Positions 17,267 to 25,857 of a stretch of 64,000 bases of DNA are shown in pieces. How positions within the stretch are numbered: position 1 is the first letter of the stretch; every line of letters begins with the position of its first letter. Where the stretch lies: NCBI GenBank assembly GCA_013289955.1, contig JABCYZ010000006.1:124001-188000 (forward strand). The letters are read 5' to 3'. The position numbers were made by a program, and so were the translations under genes. The stretch is from Acidobacteriota bacterium. GTDB lineage: Bacteria; Acidobacteriota; Terriglobia; Acidiferrales; UBA7541. Under the pieces are notes generated by a model. That model worked only from the letters and a program-made list of their open reading frames with translations, was not told the origin of the DNA and did not search any database.

Positions 17267-18880
17267 ATGGCAACTGGAGCAACCATGCAGGAGCATCAAG
17301 GCAAGGCAAGATCCGAGCTCGGCGGCGTGGTCGTGCTGGACTTCGGCGGCCAATACACGCAACTTATCGCCCGCCGCATCCGGGAACAAAACGTCTTCTC
17401 CGCCATCCTCCCATGCACCGCCGCGCTGGAGGAAATCCGCCAATACGCTCCGGCAGGGATTGTCCTTTCTGGCGGCCCCAGCTCCGTCTACGATTCCGAC
17501 GCCCCCAAATGCGACCCCGCCATCCTGGCCATGGGCGTGCCTGTCCTCGGCATCTGCTACGGCATGCAGTGGATCACCCACGCGCTCGGCGGCAAAGTCG
17601 AAAAAGCAGAGCGCCGCGAATACGGCCGGGCCCAGTTGCAAGTAAAGTGCGAGAACGGCCCCTCGGGATCATTGCTCTTTCTGGGGGTGCCGCAATCCCT
17701 CCGCATCTGGAACAGCCACGGCGATCACGTCCTGGAACTCCCACCCGGCTTTTGCGCCACAGGCCATACCGACAACGCCATCGCCGCGCTCGAGGATCCC
17801 GAGCGAAAAATCTACGCCGTCCAGTTCCACGTCGAAGTGAATCACACCGAAAGCGGCACCGAACTCCTGCGCAATTTCCTCTTCCGCGTCTGCAAAGCCG
17901 AGCCCAAATGGAGCGGTTCCGCCTTCATCGAGGAAACTACGGAAGCCATTCGAACCAAAGTCGGCCAGGGCGGCGCGATCTGCGCCCTGAGCGGAGGAGT
18001 GGACTCTACCGTGGCAGCCGTCCTGGTGCACCGCGCCATGGGCGACCGCCTCACAAACATTTTCGTCAATACCGGCATGCTCCGGAAGAACGAGTTTAGA
18101 GACACGCTCGAGATGCTGCGAGACCGCCTCGGCCTCCGCGTCATCGGCGTCGACGCCTCCGACCGCTTCCTTGAAAGGCTTGCCGGCGTCACCGACCCCG
18201 AGCGAAAGCGCAAAATTATCGGAAGGGAATTCATAGCCGTGTTTGCCGAGGAAGCCCAAAAACTCCAGAAAGGGGACGCTCAGGGCGGAATCGGCTGGCT
18301 CGTGCAGGGGACGCTCTATCCGGACGTGATCGAGTCCGTCTCCGTCAAGGGCCCTTCGGCCACGATCAAAAGCCACCACAACGTCGGCGGCTTGCCCGAA
18401 AACATGCCTTTTGCCCTCATTGAGCCTCTCCGCGACCTTTTCAAGGACGAGGTGCGCCGGATAGGCAAAGACCTGGGCCTTCCCGACGAGATTCTATTGA
18501 AACATCCGTTTCCCGGCCCAGGACTGGCAGTAAGGCTCCTCGGCGAGATCACCCGCGAACACCTCCACACCTTGCAGGAGGCCGACGCCATAGTAGTCGA
18601 GGAGATACGTCGCGCCGGGCTCTATAGTAAAGTTTGGCAAGCCTTTGCCGTTCTACTCCCCGTTCGCAGCGTCGGGGTGATGGGAGATTACCGTACCTAC
18701 GGCCTCACCGTAGCCGTCCGCGTCGTCGAATCGGACGATGCCATGACAGCCGATTGGGTGCGGCTCCCCGGCGAAGTTCTGGAGCGAATGTCCACGCGAA
18801 TCGTCAATGAAGTTCGTGGCGTGACCCGCGTGGTTTATGACATAAGCTCGAAACCACCCAGCACGATTGAATGGGAGTGA
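17267..18880 (+). CDS. guaA: GMP synthase (glutamine-hydrolysing)
   Basis: Makes GMP from XMP with glutamine and ATP. The N-terminal class I glutamine amidotransferase domain has [18 protein letters not shown], the nucleophile in GICYGMQW and the His/Glu pair in [12 protein letters not shown]. The ATP-pyrophosphatase domain has [12 protein letters not shown]. The C-terminal dimerisation domain ends with the conserved KPPSTIEWE. Length 537 is slightly above the usual 510-525 because of about 18 extra residues before VVVLDFGG. The ATG at 17267 is preceded by GGGGAGGAG, a strong ribosome site. Confidence 0.97.
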   Translation: MATGATMQEHQGKARSELGGVVVLDFGGQYTQLIARRIREQNVFSAILPCTAALEEIRQYAPAGIVLSGGPSSVYDSDAPKCDPAILAMGVPVLGICYGMQWITHALGGKVEKAERREYGRAQLQVKCENGPSGSLLFLGVPQSLRIWNSHGDHVLELPPGFCATGHTDNAIAALEDPERKIYAVQFHVEVNHTESGTELLRNFLFRVCKAEPKWSGSAFIEETTEAIRTKVGQGGAICALSGGVDSTVAAVLVHRAMGDRLTNIFVNTGMLRKNEFRDTLEMLRDRLGLRVIGVDASDRFLERLAGVTDPERKRKIIGREFIAVFAEEAQKLQKGDAQGGIGWLVQGTLYPDVIESVSVKGPSATIKSHHNVGGLPENMPFALIEPLRDLFKDEVRRIGKDLGLPDEILLKHPFPGPGLAVRLLGEITREHLHTLQEADAIVVEEIRRAGLYSKVWQAFAVLLPVRSVGVMGDYRTYGLTVAVRVVESDDAMTADWVRLPGEVLERMSTRIVNEVRGVTRVVYDISSKPPSTIEWE

Positions 18881-19055
18881 GTTCCAATTTGGGAACCGGC
18901 GCATCACAAGGAGGGAATTGAACTTAGCAGCCAGGCGAGGACTTGTTCTGACGTTTGATTGCGCTGATGGACTACAGGCCGCGCTGGGACGAGACGCGGC
19001 CTACCCAGGAGTCACCATTACCTCGACAGCTTGCTCTCGAAAAGTGCTCGCAGAA

Positions 19056-19427
19056 CTAGCGGTTAGCCATTTTCTGCGCCATATACAGAATGAGCTTGCG
19101 GTCTCCTTCTTCCACTTTGCCCAGCAAGCGGCGAAGCTTGTTGAGAAAGCGGGCATCTTTACCGAGGCTGCCCCACGCGATGTCATCCGACGACTTCCGC
19201 TTGGGGAGATTCGGCAGCTGTGGCGGCTCTTCGCCGTCGTAAAAGAGTTGATAGAGTGGGCACTCGAGAGCGCGCGCAAGTTTTTCCAGTGTTTCGATGG
19301 CCGGTACTGTATGGCCATTCTCTACACGGGAAATATAACAACGCAGCAACCCTGTTCGCTTCTCGATGTCGCCCTGGGAGAGTTTCTTTTCTTCGCGGAG
19401 TGCGCGAAGACGGTCACCTATAATCAT
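19056..19427 (-). CDS. XRE-family transcriptional regulator (copy 1)
   Basis: A 123-residue regulator starting MIIGDRLRALREEKK. The helix-turn-helix is LSQGDIEKRTGLLRCYISRV with the helix ENGHTVPAIETLEKLARAL behind it. The C-terminal half (KDARFLNKLRRLLGKVEEGDRK) is helical and may mediate dimerisation. The frame is open for 25 more codons upstream, but the ATG at 19427 fits the paralogue at 53094-53498, which has the same start and shares all but about seven of the first 70 residues. It diverges from the ECF sigma gene, with a repeat-containing gap of 138 bases. Target genes unknown. Confidence 0.9.
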   Translation of the reverse strand: MIIGDRLRALREEKKLSQGDIEKRTGLLRCYISRVENGHTVPAIETLEKLARALECPLYQLFYDGEEPPQLPNLPKRKSSDDIAWGSLGKDARFLNKLRRLLGKVEEGDRKLILYMAQKMANR

Positions 19428-19505
19428 GGCGGCATTATTCCATGTAGATAAAGGCCAAGCAAGTACAAACTTGGCAGTCACGAACTGAAACGATTGATAC
19501 AAGCA

Positions 19506-19544
19506 GGGGAAACCAGGCTACCCAGCTAGGGGAAACCACGCTAC
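19506..19544. repeat. Two tandem 16-bp repeats in a divergent promoter region
   Basis: GGGGAAACCAGGCTAC (19506-19521) recurs as GGGGAAACCACGCTAC (19529-19544) with one change and a 23-base period, about two helical turns. It sits between the XRE gene and the ECF sigma gene. The position suits an operator bound by a dimer or by two regulators, or ECF-type -35 elements (GGAAAC). No assay-level claim can be made from sequence. Confidence 0.5.
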
Positions 19545-19565
19545 ATTAGACGTAACCGGATTGAC

Positions 19566-20219
19566 ATGCCACGCGTCCCAAAAGTAGAGCCACTGGGTGT
19601 ACCCGCCGGTCCGGCGGGTGCCAAGCCGCTCGGCGCCAAAGCGCCGGGCGCTGTGGACGACCGGGAACTTGTCCGGCGGGCACAGGGCGAAGACCATGAG
19701 GCTTTTGAAGAGCTCCTGCGAAGGCACCAGCACCGCGTCTTTGCCGTCGCCGGCGGCATTCTCCGGCGCCGCGAGGATGTGGAGGACATTGCGCAACAGG
19801 TTTTTGTTAAGGCGTATTTCTCGCTGAAAAAATTCGATCAGCGGGCGGCTTTCAGCACTTGGCTTTATAAGATTACCGTCAACGAGTGCTGGGATCTGTT
19901 GCGGAAGAAAAAAGTACGGCCCCTGGTTTACGAGTCGGACTTGAGCGAAGAGCAGGCCCGGCAGGTGATCGCCTCCGAGGAAAAAGGCGGCGGGGGGCCG
20001 GATATCAGCGACAGACTTGAAGCGCGCCAGCGAGTCGAGAATCTCCTGGAAGGGCTTGACGAACGCGACCGCCTGATGCTGATTCTGAAGGAAGTGGAAG
20101 GATTTGCGGTCGAAGAGATTGCGCAAGTTTTGGATTTGAACGCGAACACGGTCAAGGTGCGGCTCTTCCGCGCGCGCCGCAGAATTGTGACGAAAGTCCG
20201 CAAGCGCGGAGAAGGCTAG
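19566..20219 (+). CDS. ECF RNA polymerase sigma factor (RpoE-like)
   Basis: A 217-residue extracytoplasmic-function sigma factor. Region 2 runs from DDRELVRRAQGEDHEAFEEL to FSTWLYKITVNECWDLLRKK, with the core-binding/-10 part EDIAQQVFVKAYFSLKKF. Region 4 contains LDERDRLMLILKEVEGFAVE, then IAQVLDLNANTVKVRLFRAR, a clear helix-turn-helix for the -35 element. The linker is Gly-rich (EEKGGGGPDI). The first 30 residues (PVGPAGAKPLGAKAPGA-like) are low complexity, and the real start may be later. The next gene encodes a likely membrane anti-sigma factor 137 bases downstream, the usual arrangement. Confidence 0.92.
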   Translation: MPRVPKVEPLGVPAGPAGAKPLGAKAPGAVDDRELVRRAQGEDHEAFEELLRRHQHRVFAVAGGILRRREDVEDIAQQVFVKAYFSLKKFDQRAAFSTWLYKITVNECWDLLRKKKVRPLVYESDLSEEQARQVIASEEKGGGGPDISDRLEARQRVENLLEGLDERDRLMLILKEVEGFAVEEIAQVLDLNANTVKVRLFRARRRIVTKVRKRGEG

Positions 20220-20356
20220 CTGCGAGGGAACCTGGAGAGCTCTACCAAGGGCGGAACGCGCAGAGCGATTCAAGGTGCCAAGGGCTTGAAGGATTTTTGA
20301 GCGGCTTGATTTTGACGAAAACGGGGTTTGATTGTAGAGCATGACAGGAGTCTCAT

Positions 20357-20869
20357 ATGACCAATTTTCTCAGTAAGCGCAGCGCAGAATGCCGCCAGTT
20401 TCAGATGCAGCTCGAGGACGCGGCCGGCGCCGCGCCGAACGCAAAAGAGGTTTCGGGATTGCTGGCAGCCGCGCCCGCCTCGCTGAAAGAGCACACCATC
20501 GCTTGCGCGAATTGCCGCGCCGCCGCCGAAAATATTCTCGCCGCTCGCGCGCTCTTGGCGGAGCTGCCGTCTTATGCCGCCACAGCCGGGCCGTGGTTTG
20601 CTCCGCGCGTGATGGCTGCGATCGCCGCGCGCAAAGCCGAACTCAGCCGCTCTGCCGACACTTGGACATTTCTGCCGAAGCTCGCCGCGCGCCTGACTTG
20701 GGCTTCCGCCATAGTGCTGCTTCTTGCCAGCGGCTGGCTTTATCAGAAGCCCGGCGTCACTTCGGCAAAGCCCGTAATCACGGACATAACGGGTGAGCCC
20801 GTCGTGGACACGGTAACTCCGGCAAACAACGATGATGTGCTGGTCAGCCTGGCGGAGAGGCCCCGATGA
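20357..20869 (+). CDS. Putative membrane anti-sigma factor
   Basis: A 170-residue protein with a cytoplasmic N-terminal half carrying C12 (SAECRQFQM) and HTIACANCRAA, a pattern like the zinc-binding HxxxCxxC of anti-sigma factors. One membrane segment follows (LTWASAIVLLLASGWLY, about 113-129), then a short periplasmic tail. It sits right after the ECF sigma gene and overlaps the next gene as ATGA. Family and position support binding and inhibition of that sigma factor. The zinc motif is inferred by eye and departs from the strict consensus. Confidence 0.7.
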   Translation: MTNFLSKRSAECRQFQMQLEDAAGAAPNAKEVSGLLAAAPASLKEHTIACANCRAAAENILAARALLAELPSYAATAGPWFAPRVMAAIAARKAELSRSADTWTFLPKLAARLTWASAIVLLLASGWLYQKPGVTSAKPVITDITGEPVVDTVTPANNDDVLVSLAERPR

Positions 20870-21279
20870 ACGAGAGTTCCGCTAAGCAGAAGGCTGCGTT
20901 GTGGGTGGCGGTTGTCTTTGTGCTTGGCGCGGCGCTTGGCGGCGTATTTGGCTATCTCTACGGTCACCGGAGCAGCGTCTCCGCGTCAAATCCTCCCTTG
21001 AGCGAGCCTGAGCGGCGCGCGCAAAGAGTCGATCAGCTTACCAAGGAGTTGGGACTGACCGACGACCAAAGACAGCAGCTGGACAAAGCGCTTTCACAAC
21101 TGCACGGCGATTACAAAGCTATCCACGACCAGTCGGAGGCTCAGATGGATCAGGCGCGCCAGAAGGGCCGCGACCAGATTCGAGCGTTTCTCACTCCGGA
21201 GCAGAGGCCGAAATTTGAGGAATTCCTGAGGCACATGGACGAGGAGAGAAAGCGGAACATGCCTCCGCAGCCGCGCTAG
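20866..21279 (+). CDS. Membrane-anchored CpxP/Spy-like periplasmic sensor
   Basis: 137 residues: an N-terminal membrane anchor (ALWVAVVFVLGAALGGVFGYLYG) and a helical periplasmic domain with LTKELGLTDDQRQQLDKAL and IRAFLTPEQRPKFEEFLRHM. These two LTxxQ-type repeats are the mark of the CpxP/Spy/CnrX (heavy-metal-sensor-like) group, which senses misfolded protein or metal. The start overlaps the anti-sigma stop (ATGA), so the three genes form one unit: sigma, anti-sigma, sensor. It could pass envelope-stress signals to the anti-sigma factor. The 280 bases after it hold no gene that I can support. Confidence 0.75.
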   Translation: MNESSAKQKAALWVAVVFVLGAALGGVFGYLYGHRSSVSASNPPLSEPERRAQRVDQLTKELGLTDDQRQQLDKALSQLHGDYKAIHDQSEAQMDQARQKGRDQIRAFLTPEQRPKFEEFLRHMDEERKRNMPPQPR

Positions 21280-21559
21280 CGCGGCGACCGCGAAAACCAG
21301 CGCCGCCTGTCGCCGAATCATTCCTTTATTCGCCATTTTAGCCCGCCAGCCCACTGCGCAGCTAGAGTTCAAAAGTCTGGCTTTGCTCGAAGCCGTCTCC
21401 TGAATGCCCCAGCAGGATAACCGCCCAAGCGAGCTGAATCGCTGAAAGTAGCGGATTATATGAATCTCGCAATCAAACAATAACTAGAGTTGTCAAAAAC
21501 AGCATATTTGCGGCTTTCGGCTATCAGGAGGCAACCCTGATCCCACCAATCGCTTGCGT

Positions 21560-22564
21560 TCAGACTTTTACGATGAGTTTCCCGGTGTTGCCGCCGGTGA
21601 AGAGCATGTTGATGGCGTCGGGGGCTTTTTCCAGGCCTTCGACGACGGTTTGACGGTCTTTGAGCTTGCCCATCATTTTCCACTTGCCGAGTTCCATGGC
21701 GGCTTCTGTGAAGCGGGACGCATAGTCCAGCACGAGAAAACCTTCCACCTTAAGCCTCTTAACGATGATCAAGCCGAGGTTGACGGGACCAGGGGTCTCA
21801 TTCGTGTACGCGGAGATCAGGCCGCAGAGAGCCACACGGCCGTGCAGGTTCATGCGATTGAGAACTGCATCCATGATTTCGCCGCCGACATTTTCGTAAT
21901 CGATGTCGATCCCGTTGGGCGTGGCGGCCGCGAGTTTTTCTTTCCAGTCGGCATGTTTGTAGTTGATGGCGGCGTCGAAGCCCAGTTCGTCGGTCAGCCA
22001 GGCGCACTTGTCGTCTGTGCCTGCGATGCCTACGACGCGGCAACCGTGAATCCTGCCGATCTGGCCGGCGACGCTTCCGGTGGCGCCGGCTGCCGCGGAA
22101 ACGACCAGAGTCTCCCCTTTTTTCGGCTTGGCGATTTCGGTCATTCCGAAATAGGCGGTTATTCCGGTCATGCCGAGGACACCGAGGAAGAGGGTGTCAG
22201 AGACGAAGGGAATCGACGGGACTTTTTGGAAGGGGAGTTTCGACTCTGACTCGATGACGACGTATTCCTGAAGGCCTGTGAGACCAACGATCTTGTCGCC
22301 CTTTTTGAACTGGGCGTGGCGGGATTCAACGATTTCGGCGAGACCGCCGGCACGCATGACCTCGCCGATACCCACCGCCGGAAGATAGCTGTCCACTGCC
22401 ATCCAGACGCGCATGGTTGGATCGATGGAGAGGTATTTGACTTTGGCAAGCGCCTGGCCATCGTGCAGTTCGGGCACCGGAGATTCGACGAGTTGCAGGT
22501 CGCCGGGCGCGAGTAAGCCTTTGGGCCTTGTTTGTAGACGAAGCTGGTGATTGGCGGTAATCAT
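21560..22564 (-). CDS. NADP-dependent medium-chain oxidoreductase (CurA/PTGR-like)
   Basis: A 334-residue zinc-independent medium-chain dehydrogenase/reductase. It begins with the family's NHQLRLQTRPKGLLAPGDLQ, has the N-terminal catalytic fold (YLSIDPTMRVWM), a Rossmann domain with VSAAAGATGSVAGQIGRIHGCRVVGI, and YENVGGEIMDAVL. The lack of zinc ligands and the AAGATG nucleotide motif fit enone/alkenal reductases such as curcumin or prostaglandin reductase. The ATG at 22564 matches the family start; an upstream ATG (22606) adds 14 residues with no homology. Likely role: reduction of conjugated aldehydes or ketones. Natural substrate unknown. Confidence 0.9.
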   Translation of the reverse strand: MITANHQLRLQTRPKGLLAPGDLQLVESPVPELHDGQALAKVKYLSIDPTMRVWMAVDSYLPAVGIGEVMRAGGLAEIVESRHAQFKKGDKIVGLTGLQEYVVIESESKLPFQKVPSIPFVSDTLFLGVLGMTGITAYFGMTEIAKPKKGETLVVSAAAGATGSVAGQIGRIHGCRVVGIAGTDDKCAWLTDELGFDAAINYKHADWKEKLAAATPNGIDIDYENVGGEIMDAVLNRMNLHGRVALCGLISAYTNETPGPVNLGLIIVKRLKVEGFLVLDYASRFTEAAMELGKWKMMGKLKDRQTVVEGLEKAPDAINMLFTGGNTGKLIVKV

Positions 22565-22634
22565 GGGTTTAGAGGCCGTAAGGGGAAAGTCAAAAAAATT
22601 CTCCATCCGCGCATTTCAGCGCGGAAGACCGTTT

Positions 22635-23117
22635 CTAGAAGGGGATATCCTCGTCGGAGATTTCGGGACCGCTGGGGGCCTGGCCGCCTCCGTAAGAGTC
22701 GTCCGCCGGTGCAGCATGCGATTCCATCTCGTCGCCGCCCGAGCGTGCACCTCCGGTTGCGCCGCCTGCGGCGGCTGCGGCGGCGTCGCTGCGGCCGCCT
22801 AGCATGCGGAAATTTGTGGCGACAATTTCAAAGCTGGTGCGCTTTTGCCCTTCTTTGTCTTGCCATTCGCGGGACTGGATGCGGCCTTCGATGAAGATGA
22901 GCGAGCCCTTCTTTAGATACTGCTGGGCGATTTCGGCTTGTTTGCCCCAGACGACGATCTTGTGCCATTCGGTGCGCTTCTGGCGTTCGCCGTTGCGGTC
23001 TTTGTAGGTTTCGTCGGTGGCAACGGAAAAATTGGCGACGGCTTGGCCGCCGCCGGTGTAGCGGGTTTCTGGATCGCGGCCTAAACGGCCGACGAGAATG
23101 ACCTTGTTGACTGACAT
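22635..23117 (-). CDS. ssb: Single-stranded DNA-binding protein
   Basis: A 160-residue OB-fold protein that binds single-stranded DNA in replication and repair. It starts [20 protein letters not shown], has [21 protein letters not shown] and [20 protein letters not shown], then an Ala/Gly-rich flexible linker. It ends EISDEDIPF, the acidic tip with which SSB recruits partners. The ATG at 23117 has GAGGAGAA just upstream; the frame continues open for 72 codons above it, but without similarity to the family. It stands alone between an oxidoreductase and a DinB-fold gene. Confidence 0.96.
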   Translation of the reverse strand: MSVNKVILVGRLGRDPETRYTGGGQAVANFSVATDETYKDRNGERQKRTEWHKIVVWGKQAEIAQQYLKKGSLIFIEGRIQSREWQDKEGQKRTSFEIVATNFRMLGGRSDAAAAAAGGATGGARSGGDEMESHAAPADDSYGGGQAPSGPEISDEDIPF

Positions 23118-23331
23118 AAGCGTTCTCCTCTTGGGGCTGACGATAACAGAAACAGGGTAATGTGGCAAAAAACCTGCGAAGGGACGGGCACACCCCTCGG
23201 GGTGAATATATTGTTGGTACGGTTCAAACGGACTGTGGAAAAATCTTTGAGCGGCTGGAAGTGGGTGGACCGGAGATTTGATGGTTAAAGATTTAGGATC
23301 AGTGTCGGGGAAATTCGACCGGGGGGAAAGC

Positions 23332-23847
23332 ATGAGCCAGGTGCCCGTTTGGTTTGAGCGGAAGTTTGCGTTTTCGTTTCCGGCGGAGGTTTGGCCGAAT
23401 GTGTGTGCGCGGCTGCGTGGGACTCCGGCAAGGCTGGAAGAGGTGCTTCGCGAGCGGTCTCGCGAGATTTTGATCAGGAAAGCGGGCGGGAAGTGGTCGC
23501 CTCAGGAACACGCGGGGCATTTGTTGGATCTGGAGGCGCTCTGGCTGGCGCGCGTGGGAGACTACGTGGCCGGCAGCGAGCAGCTCGCCGTGGCGGATTT
23601 GCGGAATCGGAAGACGGATGAGGCGGACTACAATGCGCGCGGGCTCGAAGAGATTTTGGCGGAGTTTCGGGCTGCGAGAGGAAGATTGCTGAAGCGCGTG
23701 GAAAAATTGGATGTGGCGCTATTTGACCGGGCTATTCTGCATCCTCGTTTGAAGACTCCGATGCGGCTGGTGGATCATCTGTATTTTGTGGCGGAGCACG
23801 ACGATCATCATTTGGCCTGGATCTGGGAGCTAGTTACCCAGGACTAA
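23332..23847 (+). CDS. DinB-fold (DinB_2) putative metal-dependent protein
   Basis: About 171 residues from the ATG at 23332, which has GGGGGAAAG upstream; a longer frame starts at 23278. The four-helix DinB/YfiT-like fold is suggested by [21 protein letters not shown], the middle [20 protein letters not shown] and the C-terminal [19 protein letters not shown]. The His residues in EHAGH and EHDDHH are placed as the usual three-His metal site. Members include thiol transferases that use bacillithiol or mycothiol, and a putative bacillithiol reductase (ypdA) lies elsewhere in this window. The link is only suggestive. Confidence 0.85.
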   Translation: MSQVPVWFERKFAFSFPAEVWPNVCARLRGTPARLEEVLRERSREILIRKAGGKWSPQEHAGHLLDLEALWLARVGDYVAGSEQLAVADLRNRKTDEADYNARGLEEILAEFRAARGRLLKRVEKLDVALFDRAILHPRLKTPMRLVDHLYFVAEHDDHHLAWIWELVTQD

Positions 23848-24039
23848 AGGTGCTTCGACCGGCGGAGGGCTGCCGGCCGCCGTAGCTTTACGCACAAGAA
23901 GAAGCAACCAGAGTCAAAAGCGGGGAGGCACGGGGAGAGTCTCGGAGCGCGCCGGGCTTAGGTGTGCAAAATCTGACCACGCGCGCCCCAGCGTTGTGGC
24001 AAGCTGATTTGGGAAGCTAGGCGAATAGGGAGGGGACCT

Positions 24040-24720
24040 ATGGGAAGGAAAATGTGGCGGGAATGGGCGGTAATGGCGGGGGCCTTGGTGGTGGCGGGCC
24101 TGGTGTTTGTGCCAGGAATGGTTTTGTCGCAGGGGGTGGAGGAGAGCCGGACGCTCGTGATAGAGGGGCAGGCTGGGCAGGTGCCCGTGATGAGGCTGCG
24201 AGGCAAGTCGTATGTGGAGCTGGAGGCTTTGGCGCGGTTGACCCATGGGTCGCTCAGCTTTAACGGGAATCAGGTGACGTTGACGATGCCGGGGAGCGGG
24301 GCGACGACTGTTACGGGAGAGAAGTCGGAGTTTTCGAAGGAGTTTTTGCGCGCGGGGATTGAAGAGATGGGGATGATCCGGGAGTGGCGAATTGTGTTGA
24401 CCAATGCGGTGCAAAACGGGATTCCGATCGGGGATGACTGGATGTCGATCTATCGCGAGCCCGTGCTGCGGAACCTGCGACTGGCGTCGGTGGCGGCGTC
24501 GACGGATGCGGATCGAAGCGTCTATCAGCTGCTATCGAACGAATACGAGAACATGAAAAAGCTGAGCGACCGGTTTGTGGCGGCGCATACGGCGCAGAAT
24601 TATATGCCGCCGGATTCGTTGAAGAGCGATCCGTTGAATGAGCAGATTTTGAGCTGCGCCAGGTCGTTGGCGGCGATGGTGGCAAGCGGGCAGTTTGTGG
24701 ACGATGGGTCGTGCCATTGA
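24040..24720 (+). CDS. Secreted protein with copper-amine-oxidase-like N-domain
   Basis: 226 residues with a signal peptide (AVMAGALVVAGLVFVPGMVLSQG). Next comes a short domain, VPVMRLRGKSYVELEALARL, then HGSLSFNGNQVTLTMP, which has the shape of the copper-amine-oxidase N-terminal-like (stalk) domain found in many secreted proteins. The second half is helical (YQLLSNEYENMKKLSDRFVAA) and ends with two Cys that may pair (SCARSL and DGSCH). No catalytic residues are visible, so an extracellular structural or binding role is likely. The upstream gap (23848-24039) has GC-rich dyads but no clear terminator. Confidence 0.65.
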   Translation: MGRKMWREWAVMAGALVVAGLVFVPGMVLSQGVEESRTLVIEGQAGQVPVMRLRGKSYVELEALARLTHGSLSFNGNQVTLTMPGSGATTVTGEKSEFSKEFLRAGIEEMGMIREWRIVLTNAVQNGIPIGDDWMSIYREPVLRNLRLASVAASTDADRSVYQLLSNEYENMKKLSDRFVAAHTAQNYMPPDSLKSDPLNEQILSCARSLAAMVASGQFVDDGSCH

Positions 24721-24803
24721 ATCGGCGAGGGCGACGCTGCCGCGAACGGCGGCGACCAGATTCGTTTGGAGAAGCTAGGCCGGCCGATCGACAGGGAAAA
24801 ACT

Positions 24804-25184
24804 TCATTTTGAGATTGTGGACTTGCTGTGCCAGTCGTGGCGGCAGTAGCGGCACTGCCGCGCCTTCGGGGTTCTCGCCAAGCGGCCGCATTGGGGACAG
24901 TGGTTGAAAGCGATCTTATCGGCGTGATGGGTGAGGATCCTTTCCGCGGTGCGGAGGACGAATGAGTCGTAGCCGTAGCGCGCCAGCTCGAGCACCTGCG
25001 GGTCTTCGGAAAGTAGCTCACGCACACGGCTCGGACTTTTTGCCGCCTCGATTTGGGCGGCGGCATCGCTGCGTCCGCGTGTGATTTTGGCTGTACCCGT
25101 TAAGTGGCGATTCGCCGCTCTTTCCTGCTTGTTCAGAAGATCGCCGTGGTGGGCAAAGATGTATCGGGCTTTTTCGAGGTCCAT
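24804..25184 (-). CDS. Small protein with C-terminal zinc ribbon
   Basis: 126 residues from the ATG at 25184 (MDLEKARYIFAHHGDLLNKQE). The frame extends further upstream without similarity or a better start. The protein is helical and charged, and ends in a clear zinc ribbon: CPQCGRLARTPKARQCRYCR, followed by HDWH. The first half (AARNRHLTG-like and SPSRVRELLSEDPQVLELAR) gives no family. A nucleic-acid or protein-binding role is usual for such ribbons, but this is inference. Converges on the secreted-protein gene. Confidence 0.6.
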   Translation of the reverse strand: MDLEKARYIFAHHGDLLNKQERAANRHLTGTAKITRGRSDAAAQIEAAKSPSRVRELLSEDPQVLELARYGYDSFVLRTAERILTHHADKIAFNHCPQCGRLARTPKARQCRYCRHDWHSKSTISK

Positions 25185-25304
25185 TTCTCCTCGCAGTTTT
25201 CCGCAAAAACCCTTCGATCTTATCTTAACGCGTCCGGCCGTTGGCGCGGTGCCGCCGATGGGGATAGATCTGCCCGGCCTGATACGAATCACATGGAAAC
25301 GGAG

Positions 25305-25796
25305 CTAGAAGAGGATGCCTGCGACCATTTCGGCGGCGAGTTTTGCTCTGTCGCGGCGCATTTCCTGCGTCATAGACGGGTCGTCCTGGACCGTGGAATT
25401 CACAACTACGGCGAAGGCTTGGTTGCGGACGCGGCCCACGACAATTTCAGCATAGTGGTCTTCTTTGGTGTCCTTGCTGCAGGTGACCGCCTCGTTCCCG
25501 GTGGCTCGAAGAGGAGTGCTCCTTGGCGGGCATTGCGTTAGGTAGGCGGGGAATTGCCTGGGGATGTCGGTGAGAAGCGTGACGGAGATGCGGAGCTCTC
25601 GATTCGCCGCACCATGGTGGCGAGTGAATTTGCAGACTCCGGCGCCTTGCTTGTTGAGCTTAACGCTGAGGGTTACGTCGCCGCCCAGGATACCGTGAGC
25701 GGTGGCTTCATTGAGCCAGGGGCATTGGGCCTGAGCGTGACAGAGGGCGGGAGTAAGCATCCCGAGGCCCAGCAAAATTGTGTGTGAAAATCGCAT
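25305..25796 (-). CDS. Secreted protein of unknown function
   Basis: 163 residues with a signal peptide (FSHTILLGLGMLTPALCHAQAQ). The mature part has four Cys (CPWLNEATA, GVCKFTR, TQCPPR, VTCSKD), possibly two disulfides. It also has a pattern typical of small periplasmic lipoprotein-like domains: ATAHGILGGDVTLSV near the start and a C-terminal helix (SMTQEMRRDRAKLAAEMVAGI). No family recognised with confidence. It precedes the CRTAC1 gene on the same strand, but with its own gap of about 60 bases on either side. Confidence 0.65.
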   Translation of the reverse strand: MRFSHTILLGLGMLTPALCHAQAQCPWLNEATAHGILGGDVTLSVKLNKQGAGVCKFTRHHGAANRELRISVTLLTDIPRQFPAYLTQCPPRSTPLRATGNEAVTCSKDTKEDHYAEIVVGRVRNQAFAVVVNSTVQDDPSMTQEMRRDRAKLAAEMVAGILF

Positions 25797-25857
25797 TTTT
25801 TTGAGCCAGCATGGAAATCCTGGCGGCTTCCTAGTTCGGGTTCTTCTTTCCTGAGCG

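Noticed and set aside
21280..21559. ATCAGG/CCTGAT hairpin as a bidirectional terminator
   Set aside because: The stem is only six pairs and has no T-run on either strand.
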